NCBI GenBank assembly: GCA_028097645.1
Contig: JAOHEU010000002.1
Location: forward strand, 3,644 to 67,643
Length of the DNA stretch: 64,000 nucleotides
Direction of reading: 5' to 3'
DNA from: Candidatus Pelagibacter sp.
GTDB taxonomy: Bacteria; Pseudomonadota; Alphaproteobacteria; Pelagibacterales; Pelagibacteraceae
Of the stretch, positions 46,746 to 56,832 are shown one piece after another. A program made the position numbers and the translations under genes. Position 1 is the first letter of the stretch. Each line of letters begins with the position of its first letter. Under the pieces are notes generated by a model that was given only the letters and a program-made list of their open reading frames with translations, was not told where the DNA came from and did no database searches.

Positions 46746-47624
46746 ATGAATAAAGAATTTAACAAAGGACTGTTCTTAGCTGGATTTGGTTCTTTTTGGT
46801 GGGGTTTTTTTGGTGTTTTGTATTTTAAATACATTACATACATTGGTCATATCGAATTAGTTGTTCACCGATGTCTATGGACAACATGCACATTAATTTT
46901 AACAACTTTTTTTTTTTCAAAGTGGGATATTTTTTTTACCATAATCAAAAATAAAAAAAATTTGTTTTATTTATTCTTATCTGGTTTTCTTATTTTTATA
47001 AATTGGGCTGTGTGGATTTATGCTATAGCAACCAATAGGATAATTGATGCAAGCTTTGGTTATTTTATGATGCCAATTTTAAGTGTAATGCTTGGTTATA
47101 TTTTTTTTAAAGAAAAACTAAATAAAAAAAGAATATTATCAATAATATTAGTAATTATATCTATTTTATATTTAGTTTTAATAAGCATTAAATCTTTACC
47201 GTGGGTTGGTATTATAGTTGCTTTAAGTTGGGGTTTTTACAATTTAGTTAGAAAAAAAATAAATATCGATACCGATATAGGTCTTTTAATTGAAAGCTTT
47301 TATATTTTACCCTTTGCGCTAGTTGCTTTTTATTTAATAACGATAAATGGACAAAATGATTTTAAGCTGTCTGATCCTCCAATGATGTTATTTATTTTTC
47401 TAGCAGGTCCCATGACAATAATACCTTTATTTTTATATGTTAGAGGTGTTGAATTATGTGGATTAGGTGCAACAGGTATGATTTTTTATATCACTCCAAC
47501 ATTTCAATTTTTACTAGGATATTTTTATTATGATGAGCCATTTTCATTGGAAAAATTAGTTAGTTTTATTTTTATTTGGATTGCTGTAATTATATATTTG
47601 AAAGATTTATATGAAACTAATTAA
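46746..47624 (+). CDS. rarD: RarD/EamA-family membrane transporter
   Basis: Inner-membrane protein of 292 aa with about ten hydrophobic helices in two EamA-type halves. GFGSFWWGFFGVLYF and HIELVVHRCLWTT at the start, INWAVWIYAIATNRIIDASFG in the first half, and AGPMTIIPLFLYVRGVELCGLG in the second are RarD hallmarks. The substrate is unknown; the family is linked to chloramphenicol sensitivity in name only. It overlaps the next gene by 14 nt. Confidence 0.9.
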   Translation: MNKEFNKGLFLAGFGSFWWGFFGVLYFKYITYIGHIELVVHRCLWTTCTLILTTFFFSKWDIFFTIIKNKKNLFYLFLSGFLIFINWAVWIYAIATNRIIDASFGYFMMPILSVMLGYIFFKEKLNKKRILSIILVIISILYLVLISIKSLPWVGIIVALSWGFYNLVRKKINIDTDIGLLIESFYILPFALVAFYLITINGQNDFKLSDPPMMLFIFLAGPMTIIPLFLYVRGVELCGLGATGMIFYITPTFQFLLGYFYYDEPFSLEKLVSFIFIWIAVIIYLKDLYETN

Positions 47625-48612
47625 CTATTTATTTATATTCATATTTTTAAGTTTCACACCGGCATTTTCAGAAAACCCAACTGGTTTTAATGCCTGGAAA
47701 GAGAGTTTTAAAAAAACTGCATTGGAAAATGATATTTCTGAAGAAATATTTGATATCGTTATGGCGGACACAAAATTTTTGCCAGATGTAATTAAATACG
47801 ATCGATATCAACCAGAATTTTATGAGGATACCAAAACGTATATTTCCAAAAGAGCTTCTTCTAAAAAAGTTTCTAAGGGAATAGATTTTTATAAAAAAAA
47901 TACAAATCTAATTAACACGGTAGAAAATCTATATAATATAGAAAAAGAACTTCTTTTAGCATTAATGGGTATAGAGACTAATTTTGGAACTTATGTTGGT
48001 AAAATGGATATTTTGTCATCTTTAGCAACCTTAAGTTTTGATAAACGAAGATCTGAATTTTTTTCAAATGAATTAATAATTTTATTAAAGTTGATAGAAA
48101 AAAATCAGATTGATTACAAAACATTATATGGTTCCTGGGCAGGAGCATTTGGTTTTTTCCAATTTATGCCTTCAACAATGAAAAATTACGCCATAGATTT
48201 TGATAATAACAATTCAATTGATTTAAAAAACAATCATGATGCTTATGCATCAGCAGCTAATTATTTAAATAAAATAGGCTGGAAAGATAATCAGCCTTGT
48301 TTTTATAAGGTTAAATTATCAAATGAAATACCAAAAAAATATTTAAATGTTTCAGCAAAAAAACTACATGATAAAAAAAAATTAAAATATTTTAGAAAAT
48401 ATATATCAAATGAACATTTATTAGATCAAAAATTTGATAATTTAACAACTTCAATAATTACACCTGATAAAGATATAATTCCTGATGCTGAAAATCTAAG
48501 TCCTGCTTATATCGTTTTTGATAACTATGAAATTATTTTAAAGTGGAATAGATCTTTAAGATTTTCGTTAGCTGTTTGCACACTTAAGGAGAAATTTAAA
48601 AATGAATTATAA
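47611..48612 (+). CDS. mltB: Lytic murein transglycosylase MltB
   Basis: Cleaves peptidoglycan glycan strands in the periplasm, releasing anhydromuropeptides that NagZ later recycles. A signal peptide of about 20 residues (ending PAFS) is present, without a lipobox. The catalytic glutamate is in LALMGIETNFG, and YGSWAGAFGFFQFMPSTM is the SLT/MltB signature. Length 333 aa is slightly short. The start overlaps rarD by 14 nt. Confidence 0.92.
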   Translation: MKLINYLFIFIFLSFTPAFSENPTGFNAWKESFKKTALENDISEEIFDIVMADTKFLPDVIKYDRYQPEFYEDTKTYISKRASSKKVSKGIDFYKKNTNLINTVENLYNIEKELLLALMGIETNFGTYVGKMDILSSLATLSFDKRRSEFFSNELIILLKLIEKNQIDYKTLYGSWAGAFGFFQFMPSTMKNYAIDFDNNNSIDLKNNHDAYASAANYLNKIGWKDNQPCFYKVKLSNEIPKKYLNVSAKKLHDKKKLKYFRKYISNEHLLDQKFDNLTTSIITPDKDIIPDAENLSPAYIVFDNYEIILKWNRSLRFSLAVCTLKEKFKNEL

Positions 48613-49363
48613 GTCTTTATTAATAGTATTGTTCATATTCTTGTTAGGTTGTGAACAAAATAATCTTAATAAAAATGCTGTTAATCAAGAGATTGTGACA
48701 AAGTATAAAAATTCTGGTTTTGCACTTGTTTATAATCCAGTGCTAAAAAAAGAAAAAAAAATTTCAAAAAAAATTGACAACAGATCTCTTCTTATTTTCC
48801 ACAAAAGTCTAAAAAAGAATTCTTTTGTTAAAATAACAAATCCAGTTAACCAAAAAACAGTGATAGCTGAAGTTATTTCAAATAACGTAAAGTTCTCTGA
48901 TTTTTACAATAGTGTAATAACTTCTAGAATAGCTGAGGAGCTATCGTTAAACTTAAATGAGCCTTATATTAATGTTGTTTTGATATCTCAAAATTCAACA
49001 TTTGTTGCAAAAAAAGCCAAAACTTTTAATGAAGAAAAAAAAGTTGCAGAAAAAGCACCTGTAGATGGCATTCAAATTGATAACTTAGGAGAAATCAATC
49101 AACTAAAAAATGAAACTATAAAAGAAGAGAATTTTAGTTACTCAATTAAAATTGCTGATTTTTATTATAAAGACTCAGCCAAAAACATGTCTGATAGAAT
49201 TATCAATGAAACAAATATTAGGAACACTCTTATTAAAACAATATCTAATACTAAATATAGGGTATTATTAGGACCGTTTAATGATATAAAAAAACTAGAA
49301 GACTCATTTAATGAAATTAAATCATTAGATTTTGAAAATATAGAAATTTTAAAAGATGTTTAA
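48602..49363 (+). CDS. rlpA: RlpA-like SPOR-domain lipoprotein with a degenerate catalytic part
   Basis: Predicted lipoprotein: FIFLLGC is a lipobox with Cys17. Residues about 40-130 resemble the double-psi beta-barrel of RlpA (VKITNPVNQKTVIAEVIS followed by SRIAEELSLNLN). However, the usual VNDRGPF segment is replaced by VISNNVKF, so the catalytic aspartate appears missing. Residues about 178-253 look like a SPOR domain that binds denuded glycan at division sites. Placement between mltB and the D,D-carboxypeptidase is standard for RlpA. Confidence 0.75.
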   Translation: MNYKSLLIVLFIFLLGCEQNNLNKNAVNQEIVTKYKNSGFALVYNPVLKKEKKISKKIDNRSLLIFHKSLKKNSFVKITNPVNQKTVIAEVISNNVKFSDFYNSVITSRIAEELSLNLNEPYINVVLISQNSTFVAKKAKTFNEEKKVAEKAPVDGIQIDNLGEINQLKNETIKEENFSYSIKIADFYYKDSAKNMSDRIINETNIRNTLIKTISNTKYRVLLGPFNDIKKLEDSFNEIKSLDFENIEILKDV

Positions 49364-50510
49364 GAAATTATTTTTAGTATTATTTGTAAGCTTTATTTAT
49401 GCTGAATCAGCCCTATCTAATTTTGATGTAAAAGCAAGGACTGCGATCCTTCAAGATTATTACTCAGGTGAAATCCTTTATGAAAAAGAAGCTGATATTT
49501 CTATATATCCTGCGTCAATGACAAAAATTATGACATCAATAATTGCTTTTGATTTAATTAAATCAGGAGATTTAAAATTAGAAGAAAAGTTTATCATTTC
49601 AGAAAAGGCATGGCGATTATCAACATCAGGTTATTCATCAATGTTTATTATGGTGGGTGATGAAGTTTCAGTAGAAAATTTACTTAAAGGAATTATAGTT
49701 GCTTCTGGAAATGACGCCTGTGTTGCTTTAGCAGAGGGTATTGCTGGTACTGAAGAGGAGTTTGCAATTTTAATGACTGCAAAAGCCAGAGAAATAGGTA
49801 TGGAAAACACTAATTTTGCTAATTCATCAGGTATTAATGACCCTGATAATTATTCAACAGTAAGAGATATTTTAAAAATGTCTAAATATCTAATTGATAA
49901 ACACCCTAAATTTTATGAAATGTTTTCAGAAAAAAAATTTACATGGAATAGAACTGGTGGCGATCCAATAACACAAGGCAATAGAAATCCTCTTTTATAT
50001 AAAAATAACTTAGGTGCTGATGGAATTAAAACTGGATACTTAGCAGTAGAAAAATACTCATTAGCTTCATCAATAGTTAGGAATGGTAGAAGGTTAATTG
50101 CTGTTGGAAGTGGATTTAATTCAAAAAATGCAAGATCAAAAGAAAGTTCTAAATTGTTGACATATGGTCTTACTAATTTTGATCTTGTAAATATTTCTAA
50201 AGCCAATGAACCATTTGATAAAATTGATGTATGGCTTGGAAAACAAGATAAAGTTGATGTTTATACTAATGATGATGTCTACAAAACTATAAAAAAAGCT
50301 AAAAAAAAACTTTTAAAAGTATCTGTTAAATATGAAGGACCAATTGAAGCTCCAATTAAAAAAGATGAAAAAGTTGCTATTTTAAAAGTTGTTTACGATG
50401 ATGAGTTAGTTGGTGAATATGATTTACTTGCTTCAAATGAAGTTAAAAAAGTAAATTTTGTATCAAGATTATTAAAATCACTTAATTATCTCATTTGGGG
50501 CGATGTCTAA
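49356..50510 (+). CDS. dacC: D-alanyl-D-alanine carboxypeptidase
   Basis: Penicillin-binding protein of the S11 family that trims the terminal D-Ala from peptidoglycan. A signal peptide of about 21 residues is followed by the three active-site motifs: SMTK (in YPASMTKIMT), SGND and KTGYL. A PBP5-type C-terminal domain and a short amphipathic end (LLKSLNYLIWG), suited to membrane anchoring, complete it. Length 384 aa is normal. It overlaps both neighbours by 8 nt. Confidence 0.94.
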   Translation: MFKKLFLVLFVSFIYAESALSNFDVKARTAILQDYYSGEILYEKEADISIYPASMTKIMTSIIAFDLIKSGDLKLEEKFIISEKAWRLSTSGYSSMFIMVGDEVSVENLLKGIIVASGNDACVALAEGIAGTEEEFAILMTAKAREIGMENTNFANSSGINDPDNYSTVRDILKMSKYLIDKHPKFYEMFSEKKFTWNRTGGDPITQGNRNPLLYKNNLGADGIKTGYLAVEKYSLASSIVRNGRRLIAVGSGFNSKNARSKESSKLLTYGLTNFDLVNISKANEPFDKIDVWLGKQDKVDVYTNDDVYKTIKKAKKKLLKVSVKYEGPIEAPIKKDEKVAILKVVYDDELVGEYDLLASNEVKKVNFVSRLLKSLNYLIWGDV

Positions 50511-51117
50511 AAAACCAATTATTGTTTTTGAAGGAATTGAAGGAAGTGGAAAAAGTCACCATATTTCAATTGTTTCTAAATATCTGAGTAAAAAAAAAAT
50601 TAATCATATTAAGATAAGAGAGCCTGGGGGAAATCCAAATTCTGAAAAAATTAGAAAATTAATTTTAAACAACAAATCAAATTTTAATAAAGATACTGAT
50701 TTGTTGTTATATATGGCGGCAAGAAGTGAAAACATGAATATCATTAAAAAATCATTTAATAAGAAGATTATTCTTATTGATAGATTTACAGATTCTACAA
50801 TTGCTTATCAGCACTATGGTATGGGCGTTGATCTAAATTTAATAGAGACATTAAATAAATACCTTCTTAAAAATATTAGAGTTAATTTTACTTTTTTAAA
50901 TATAGTTAATCAAAAGAATCTTCAAAAAAGATTAAAACAAAGAAAATCACTAAATAGATATGATAAATTTAAAATGTCGTTTTACAAAAAAGTTCAAAAA
51001 GGATTTTTAAATTTATCAAAAAAACAAAAAAATAAATATCAATTAATCAATTCAAATTTAGATATAAATAATAATGAAAAACTAATTTTGGATAAAATTG
51101 ATATATTGATCAAATGA
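50503..51117 (+). CDS. tmk: Thymidylate kinase
   Basis: Phosphorylates dTMP to dTDP. The P-loop is EGIEGSGKSHH near residue 10, the nucleoside-binding DRFTDSTIAYQ near 94, and REPGGNP in between. Length 204 aa is normal. It precedes holB with a 4-nt overlap, the common tmk-holB pair. Confidence 0.95.
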   Translation: MSKKPIIVFEGIEGSGKSHHISIVSKYLSKKKINHIKIREPGGNPNSEKIRKLILNNKSNFNKDTDLLLYMAARSENMNIIKKSFNKKIILIDRFTDSTIAYQHYGMGVDLNLIETLNKYLLKNIRVNFTFLNIVNQKNLQKRLKQRKSLNRYDKFKMSFYKKVQKGFLNLSKKQKNKYQLINSNLDINNNEKLILDKIDILIK

Positions 51118-52043
51118 ATTTAAATCCAGCAAGTCAACTTATATTATATGGTCATCATTTTGAATTTTGTAATTTTTTAGATCTTTATAAAGATAAAAAA
51201 CTACCTAATAAAATATTGTTATCGGGAGAAAAAGGTATTGGTAAATCTACTTTAGCTTACCACATAATTAATTGTATTTTATCCCTTGATGAAGAACATT
51301 CTTATAACGAAAAAAATTTTACAATTTATCCAGAGAATAAGTCGTTTAAATTAATTTCAAATAAATCTAATCCTAACTTCATTTCAATTGACATTGAAGA
51401 AGATAAAAAAAGTATCGATATTAATCAAATTAGAAATTTAATATTAAATTTAAATAAATCGTCTTTTAATACAAAACCAAGGCTTGTGCTGATTGACAAT
51501 ATTGAACTTTTAAACATTAATTCAGTTAATGCTTTATTAAAAATAGTAGAAGAACCCAACGACAATATTTATTTTATTTTAATCAATAATAATAAAAAAA
51601 TTTTACCTACACTTAAATCTAGATGTCTTAACTATAATATTCATCTTAAATCTGAAGAATCTTTTGATATTTCAAACAAAATTTTGGGTGAAAATGTAAA
51701 AGAATTAATTCATGAACAAATGATAAATAACTATAGTACACCAGGATCGATATTAAATTTATTGAATTTTGCCAATACAAATGGTGTTGATCTAACACAA
51801 ACGAACTTAAAAGATTTTATTAAGATGATTATAAATGAAAAAAAATATAAAAAGGACTACTTTATTAAACATTTACTTTATTCTTTAATAGAACTTTATT
51901 TTAGACAAAACGTATCATTAAGAAATATTAAACTATTGAAAATGCAAAATTATTTTTTAAAAAAAATTAACAACACTAAAATCTTTAATCTAGACGATGA
52001 AACATTATTAATGGAATTTGATGATAAGGTTTTAAATGGATAA
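51114..52043 (+). CDS. holB: DNA polymerase III delta' subunit
   Basis: Clamp-loader subunit. The AAA+ P-loop-like segment is LLSGEKGIGKSTLAYHI, the DEAH-equivalent is LIDNIELL followed by NALLKIVEEP, and sensor 1 is TLKSRC. Length 309 aa is normal. It lies between tmk and metG, overlapping both, as in other alphaproteobacteria. Confidence 0.92.
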   Translation: MNLNPASQLILYGHHFEFCNFLDLYKDKKLPNKILLSGEKGIGKSTLAYHIINCILSLDEEHSYNEKNFTIYPENKSFKLISNKSNPNFISIDIEEDKKSIDINQIRNLILNLNKSSFNTKPRLVLIDNIELLNINSVNALLKIVEEPNDNIYFILINNNKKILPTLKSRCLNYNIHLKSEESFDISNKILGENVKELIHEQMINNYSTPGSILNLLNFANTNGVDLTQTNLKDFIKMIINEKKYKKDYFIKHLLYSLIELYFRQNVSLRNIKLLKMQNYFLKKINNTKIFNLDDETLLMEFDDKVLNG

Positions 52044-53577
52044 AAAATTTTATATCACAACCCCAATTTATTATCCTTCTGCTAAACCACATATGGGACA
52101 TGCATATTCTAGTATAATAGCTGACTTTTTTGCAAGATTTAAAAGAATGGATGGTTTTGAGGTCCAATTTCTAACTGGAACTGACGAACACGGGTTAAAA
52201 ATACAACGATCAGCTGAAAAAAAAAATATTGATCCATTAAAATTTTGTAATCAAATTAGTCAAACATTTAGAGATCTTTCAAAAACATTAAATCTTACTA
52301 ACACTGATTTTATAAGAACTACTGAAGAACGACATAAAAAAACAGTACAACATTTATGGAATGAACTTGAAAAAAATGATGATATTTATTTATCTAAATA
52401 TTCTGGATGGTATTCTGTATCTGACGAAGCGTTTTATAATGAAGATGAAATTGAAGATATAGATGGGGTTAAAAGATCAATTTCTTCAAAGTCAAATGTT
52501 GAATGGATAGAGGAGGAATCATATTTTTTTCGATTATCTAAATGGGAGAAACCTTTACTTGATTATTATGAAAAACATCCAAACTTTATTGCTCCAGAAT
52601 CTAGAAAAAATGAAGTTATTAGTTTTGTAAAAAGTGGATTAAAAGATTTATCTGTTAGTAGAAAAAGTTTTTCATGGGGCATAAAAGTACCAAGTAATAA
52701 TGATCATGTCATATACGTCTGGCTTGATGCGCTCACAAATTATATCAGTGCATTAAATTATCCTGACATAAATAATGAATTATTTAAAAATTTTTGGCCA
52801 GCATCAGTGCATTTAATAGGAAAAGATATTTTAAGATTTCACGCTGTATATTGGCCGGCATTTCTTTTAGCTGCTAAAATAGAGTTGCCATTAAGAGTTT
52901 ATGGTCATGGATGGATCCTTTCAGGAGATGAAAAAATGTCTAAATCTAAAGGAAATATTTTAGATCCTATTGAAATAATTAATGAATATGGTTTAGATCC
53001 ATTGAGATATTATTTAGTTAAAGAGGTATCTTTTGGGAATGACGGTAATATATCTCAAGAGAGATTAGAAGATTGCATTAATAGTGATCTAGCTAATAAC
53101 TTTGGAAATTTATGCCAACGTGTTACGGCTTTTGCTATTAAGAATTGCAATAGTGAAGTACCAAAAGATGTTAAATTTGAAAAAGATGATTTAATAATTT
53201 TAGATAGATACAAAAATAATTTATCCAATATTAGAGATAAGATTGATAATCAAGACATCAATTTTTATATTGATTTTATTATAAATTCTTTGTTTGAAGC
53301 TAATAAATATTTCAATGATCAAGAACCTTGGAAAAAAAAGGATGATATTATCAGACTAAATACAATAGTTTATACAACTTTAGAAATAGTTAGAAAAATT
53401 AGTTATTTACTTTATCCAATAATTCCTCAGTCATCTGTAAATGCTCTTAAAATTTTTAACCTTAATGATAGTGATATTAATTTAACATCTATTGAAAATA
53501 ATGAATTTTTACCTAAAGGAGGTAAAATAAATAAAATTGGTATACTTTTTAAAAAGATAGATAAAAACAATGATTGA
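52036..53577 (+). CDS. metG: Methionyl-tRNA synthetase
   Basis: Class I synthetase charging tRNA-Met. HMGH is at residues 19-22 (TPIYYPSAKPHMGHAYS) and KMSKS at 300-304. It lacks the zinc-knuckle cysteines and the C-terminal dimerisation domain of E. coli MetRS, matching the compact zinc-free type common in alphaproteobacteria. Length 513 aa is normal for that type. Confidence 0.95.
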   Translation: MDKKFYITTPIYYPSAKPHMGHAYSSIIADFFARFKRMDGFEVQFLTGTDEHGLKIQRSAEKKNIDPLKFCNQISQTFRDLSKTLNLTNTDFIRTTEERHKKTVQHLWNELEKNDDIYLSKYSGWYSVSDEAFYNEDEIEDIDGVKRSISSKSNVEWIEEESYFFRLSKWEKPLLDYYEKHPNFIAPESRKNEVISFVKSGLKDLSVSRKSFSWGIKVPSNNDHVIYVWLDALTNYISALNYPDINNELFKNFWPASVHLIGKDILRFHAVYWPAFLLAAKIELPLRVYGHGWILSGDEKMSKSKGNILDPIEIINEYGLDPLRYYLVKEVSFGNDGNISQERLEDCINSDLANNFGNLCQRVTAFAIKNCNSEVPKDVKFEKDDLIILDRYKNNLSNIRDKIDNQDINFYIDFIINSLFEANKYFNDQEPWKKKDDIIRLNTIVYTTLEIVRKISYLLYPIIPQSSVNALKIFNLNDSDINLTSIENNEFLPKGGKINKIGILFKKIDKNND

Positions 53578-54331
53578 TTCACACTGTCATTTAGATCATG
53601 AACCTTTATTAAGTGATTTAACCAACGTAATTAAACGCTCAAGAGAGATTGGTATAAAAAAACTATTAACAATTTCGACCTCCTTTGAAAGTTTTGAGCG
53701 AATTAAGTCAATCATACAAAAAGATGAAATGATTTACGGCACAATTGGAATTCATCCCCATGAAACAAAAGAAAATAAAATTACTTCAGATATAATAATA
53801 AAAAATATTACTGAAAATGATAAAATAATCGGAATTGGCGAAACAGGTTTAGATTTTTACTATAACAATAGTGATAAAGATAATCAGATAATAAGTTTTA
53901 AAGAACATATTAGGGCTTCTATTAAAACAAACTCGCCCTTAATCATTCATTCTAGAGACGCTGAAGAAGAAACTTTTAATATATTGAATGATTATAAGGA
54001 TAAAAATCTAAAAATATTAATGCATTGCTTTACAGGTAGTTTAAATTTTGCAAAAAAATTATTAACATTAAATGCTTTTTTTTCTGCTAGTGGCATTATA
54101 ACTTTTAAAAATTCTATAGATTTACAAGAAACCTTTAAATTTTTGCCTTTAGATAAAATTTTAATTGAAACAGATAGTCCTTTTTTGGCACCAGTACCTA
54201 ATAGAGGAAAAAAAAATGAGCCCTCATTTATTGATTACACAGCTCAAAAATTAGCAGATATTAAAAATATTTCTAAATCAGAACTTGTTAATTCAACAAC
54301 AAATAACTTTAATAAACTTTTTTTTGATTAA
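53570..54331 (+). CDS. tatD: TatD-family deoxyribonuclease
   Basis: Metal-dependent hydrolase of the TatD family with DNase activity. DSHCHLDH at residues 3-10 provides two metal histidines; GIGETGLDFYY, HSRDA and the terminal ETDSPFLAPVPNRGKKNEP are also family signatures. Length 253 aa is normal. It overlaps metG by 8 nt. Despite its name it is not required for the Tat system. Confidence 0.94.
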   Translation: MIDSHCHLDHEPLLSDLTNVIKRSREIGIKKLLTISTSFESFERIKSIIQKDEMIYGTIGIHPHETKENKITSDIIIKNITENDKIIGIGETGLDFYYNNSDKDNQIISFKEHIRASIKTNSPLIIHSRDAEEETFNILNDYKDKNLKILMHCFTGSLNFAKKLLTLNAFFSASGIITFKNSIDLQETFKFLPLDKILIETDSPFLAPVPNRGKKNEPSFIDYTAQKLADIKNISKSELVNSTTNNFNKLFFD

Positions 54332-54336
54332 ATATT

Positions 54337-55107
54337 ATGAAATTTATAATTCTTGGATGTGGTAGTTCTACGGGTGTACCTCGCCCAGATGGTTATTTTG
54401 GTAATTGTGACCCGAATAATAAAAAAAATCATAGAACCCGATGTTCAGCATTAATTAAGAGTAAAACCGAAAATATTTTAATTGATACATCTCCAGATTT
54501 AAGACAGCAGTTACTCAGACATAATATTAGAAAAATCGATAAAGTTTTTTATTCTCATATGCACGCTGATCAAACTCATGGTATTAATGATTTAAGATCT
54601 TTCTTCATTAATAGTCGTAAACAAATAAATGTATTTGCAGATTATGCTACCTCCAAATATCTAAAAAATAGTTTTTCATATTGCTTTAAAAGTTATTCAA
54701 AAGAATATCCTGCAACATTAAAACTCAATAGAATAAATAAAAGAATGAATATTGTTGATAAAGATAAAAAAATACCCATTAAACCTATTTTAGTTGATCA
54801 TGGTAAAGTTAAGTCTAATTGCTTTATAATAGATAAAAAATTAGCTTACATTAGTGATATAAGCGATATTTCTAAAAAAAATTTTAAAAATTTTAAAAAT
54901 TTAAAATATCTAATAATTGATTGTCTTTGGTATAATTTTCACCCTTCACATTTTAATTTAGAAAAATCATTATTTTTTATAAAAAAATTCAAACCTTCAA
55001 AAGCAATATTAACTAATTTATCACCTGTACTAGATTACAAAGAATTAAAAATACTTTTACCCAAAAATGTTATGCCTGCCTATGATGGCTTAACAATAAG
55101 CTTATAA
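54337..55107 (+). CDS. Metallo-beta-lactamase-fold hydrolase (PhnP-like)
   Basis: Metal-dependent hydrolase of 256 aa. GCGSSTGVPRPDG at the start and SHMHADQTHGINDLR near residue 75 (the H-x-H-x-D-x-x-H zinc motif) are typical of PhnP/RNase Z-like phosphodiesterases. It is commonly found after metG-tatD in alphaproteobacteria, as here. The natural substrate is unknown; cyclic nucleotides or cyclic phosphates are plausible. It overlaps the convergent glutathione peroxidase gene by 6 nt. Confidence 0.85.
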   Translation: MKFIILGCGSSTGVPRPDGYFGNCDPNNKKNHRTRCSALIKSKTENILIDTSPDLRQQLLRHNIRKIDKVFYSHMHADQTHGINDLRSFFINSRKQINVFADYATSKYLKNSFSYCFKSYSKEYPATLKLNRINKRMNIVDKDKKIPIKPILVDHGKVKSNCFIIDKKLAYISDISDISKKNFKNFKNLKYLIIDCLWYNFHPSHFNLEKSLFFIKKFKPSKAILTNLSPVLDYKELKILLPKNVMPAYDGLTISL

Positions 55108-55653
55108 AATTTCTTCTAATTTTTTAATAATTTTGTTTGATAATGGTACCGTAAAAGAGGCAAATGTATCTACAACTCTGCCATTTTTGTTTATCAAAAT
55201 TTTATGAAAATTCCATTTAGGAACTGTCGATTTACCAAAAGTTTCTTTTGCCCAAATATATATAGGGTGAGCATTATTACCTTTGACGTCATATTTGCTT
55301 GTCATTGGAAAGTTAATATTGAAATTGGTTTCACAAAAATTTTTAATTTCAGCTTCTGAACCCGGTTCTTGACCTCCAAATTGATTGCTTGGTATACCGA
55401 TAACAACTAATCCTTTTTCTTTATAATCGTCATATAATTTTTGTAGATCATCATATTGTTTTGTAAATCCACATTTGCTTGCAACGTTTACTAACAATAT
55501 AGTTTTATCATTAAATATTGAGAGATTTAATTCTTCTCCATTTATAGAATTAATTTTAAAATCGTAAAAAGTTTTTGAATTTTCTGACATAGAATTTTTT
55601 AAAAATGAAAACATAATAATTATTAGATAAATGACAATTTTTTTATTAAACAT
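55102..55653 (-). CDS. Glutathione peroxidase, cysteine type, probably exported
   Basis: Thiol peroxidase that reduces lipid or hydrogen peroxides. The catalytic residue is Cys61 in NVASKCGFT (a cysteine, not selenocysteine). The tetrad partner Gln91 lies in NQFGGQEPG and the Trp in KWNFHK. A hydrophobic N-terminus (about residues 5-19) suggests export or a membrane anchor. Length 183 aa is normal with such a leader. The start is adjacent to the nhaA stop, so both are in one transcript. Confidence 0.9.
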   Translation of the reverse strand: MFNKKIVIYLIIIMFSFLKNSMSENSKTFYDFKINSINGEELNLSIFNDKTILLVNVASKCGFTKQYDDLQKLYDDYKEKGLVVIGIPSNQFGGQEPGSEAEIKNFCETNFNINFPMTSKYDVKGNNAHPIYIWAKETFGKSTVPKWNFHKILINKNGRVVDTFASFTVPLSNKIIKKLEEIL

Positions 55654-56826
55654 TTATTTTTTAGATGACATTAGCAAAATCATATATCCAAAAACTGTTG
55701 ATAATAATGATCCAGTTAAAACACCAATTTTAACACCATCCATATACTGAGCATTTTCAACAAAAGCTAAATTTCCAACAAATAAGCTCATTGTAAATCC
55801 AATACCTGTTAAAATAGAAACGCCATATAAACTTAACCAATTTGAATTATTTGGCGCTTCTGCAAACTTAAACTTAATTGAAACATAAGAGAACAATAAA
55901 ACTCCAATTTGTTTTCCAAAAAATAATCCACATAAAATACCAAGAGGCACAGGTGCTAGTAAACTAGATAATGATAAACCTTCTAAGTTTACACCGGCAT
56001 TTGCAAAAGCAAAAAGTGGCATTATCATGAATGCAACATAAGGTGAAATTGCATGTTCTATTTTAACTAACAATGAAAAATCTTTATCTTTAATTCTGTG
56101 AGGTATAGTTGATGCCAACAAAACACCTGCAATAGTAGCATGTATTCCAGATTTATAAGTGAAAAACCACATAAACAAACCTATAATTAAATAAGGAATA
56201 AATATTTTCACTGAAAATTTATTTAAAATTAAAAGTAAAATATAACTTAATAAAATAAGACTTAAATAAGGTATACTTAAGTCTCCAGAATAGAAAAAAG
56301 CAATTATTAATATAGCGCCAAGATCATCTATAATTGCTAGAGCTGTTAAAAATACTTTTAACGATATTGGAACTCTTGAACCTAATAAAGATAATATTCC
56401 AAGAGAAAATGCTATATCTGTAGCTGATGGAATAGCCCAACCATTCATAGTTTCTGAATTTCCCCAATTAATAAAAACATAAAAAAGGGCAGGAACCAAC
56501 ATACCACCAACAGCTGCTATAATTGGAAGCATTGCTTGTTTTATATTTGAGAGTTCACCTTGTAAAAATTCTCTTTTTATCTCTAAAGTAACAAAGAAGA
56601 AAAAGATCGCCATCAGTGCATCATTTATCCAGTGATGAACAGATAGTTTTAATCCAAATTCATTAACACCAATAAATAAATATTTTTCTAGACTATAAAA
56701 ATATAGATCACTTAAATCACTATTACTTATGAATAAAGCAAGTATTGCTGCTATTAACAATACCAAGCCACTTGCTGCTTCAAGTTTAAAAAACCATTTA
56801 AAGGGTTTTGATAAATAATTAATCAT
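55654..56826 (-). CDS. nhaA: Na+/H+ antiporter NhaA
   Basis: Inner-membrane sodium/proton exchanger for pH and sodium balance, apt for a marine cell. Twelve hydrophobic helices are expected; the ion-binding aspartate pair is in LAIIDDLGAI. NDALMAIFFFFVTLEIKREF near the start and GIGFTMSLFVGNLAF near the end are NhaA hallmarks. Length 390 aa is normal. It lies 6 nt after the zinc-ribbon gene. Confidence 0.96.
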   Translation of the reverse strand: MINYLSKPFKWFFKLEAASGLVLLIAAILALFISNSDLSDLYFYSLEKYLFIGVNEFGLKLSVHHWINDALMAIFFFFVTLEIKREFLQGELSNIKQAMLPIIAAVGGMLVPALFYVFINWGNSETMNGWAIPSATDIAFSLGILSLLGSRVPISLKVFLTALAIIDDLGAILIIAFFYSGDLSIPYLSLILLSYILLLILNKFSVKIFIPYLIIGLFMWFFTYKSGIHATIAGVLLASTIPHRIKDKDFSLLVKIEHAISPYVAFMIMPLFAFANAGVNLEGLSLSSLLAPVPLGILCGLFFGKQIGVLLFSYVSIKFKFAEAPNNSNWLSLYGVSILTGIGFTMSLFVGNLAFVENAQYMDGVKIGVLTGSLLSTVFGYMILLMSSKK

Positions 56827-56832
56827 AAAAAA

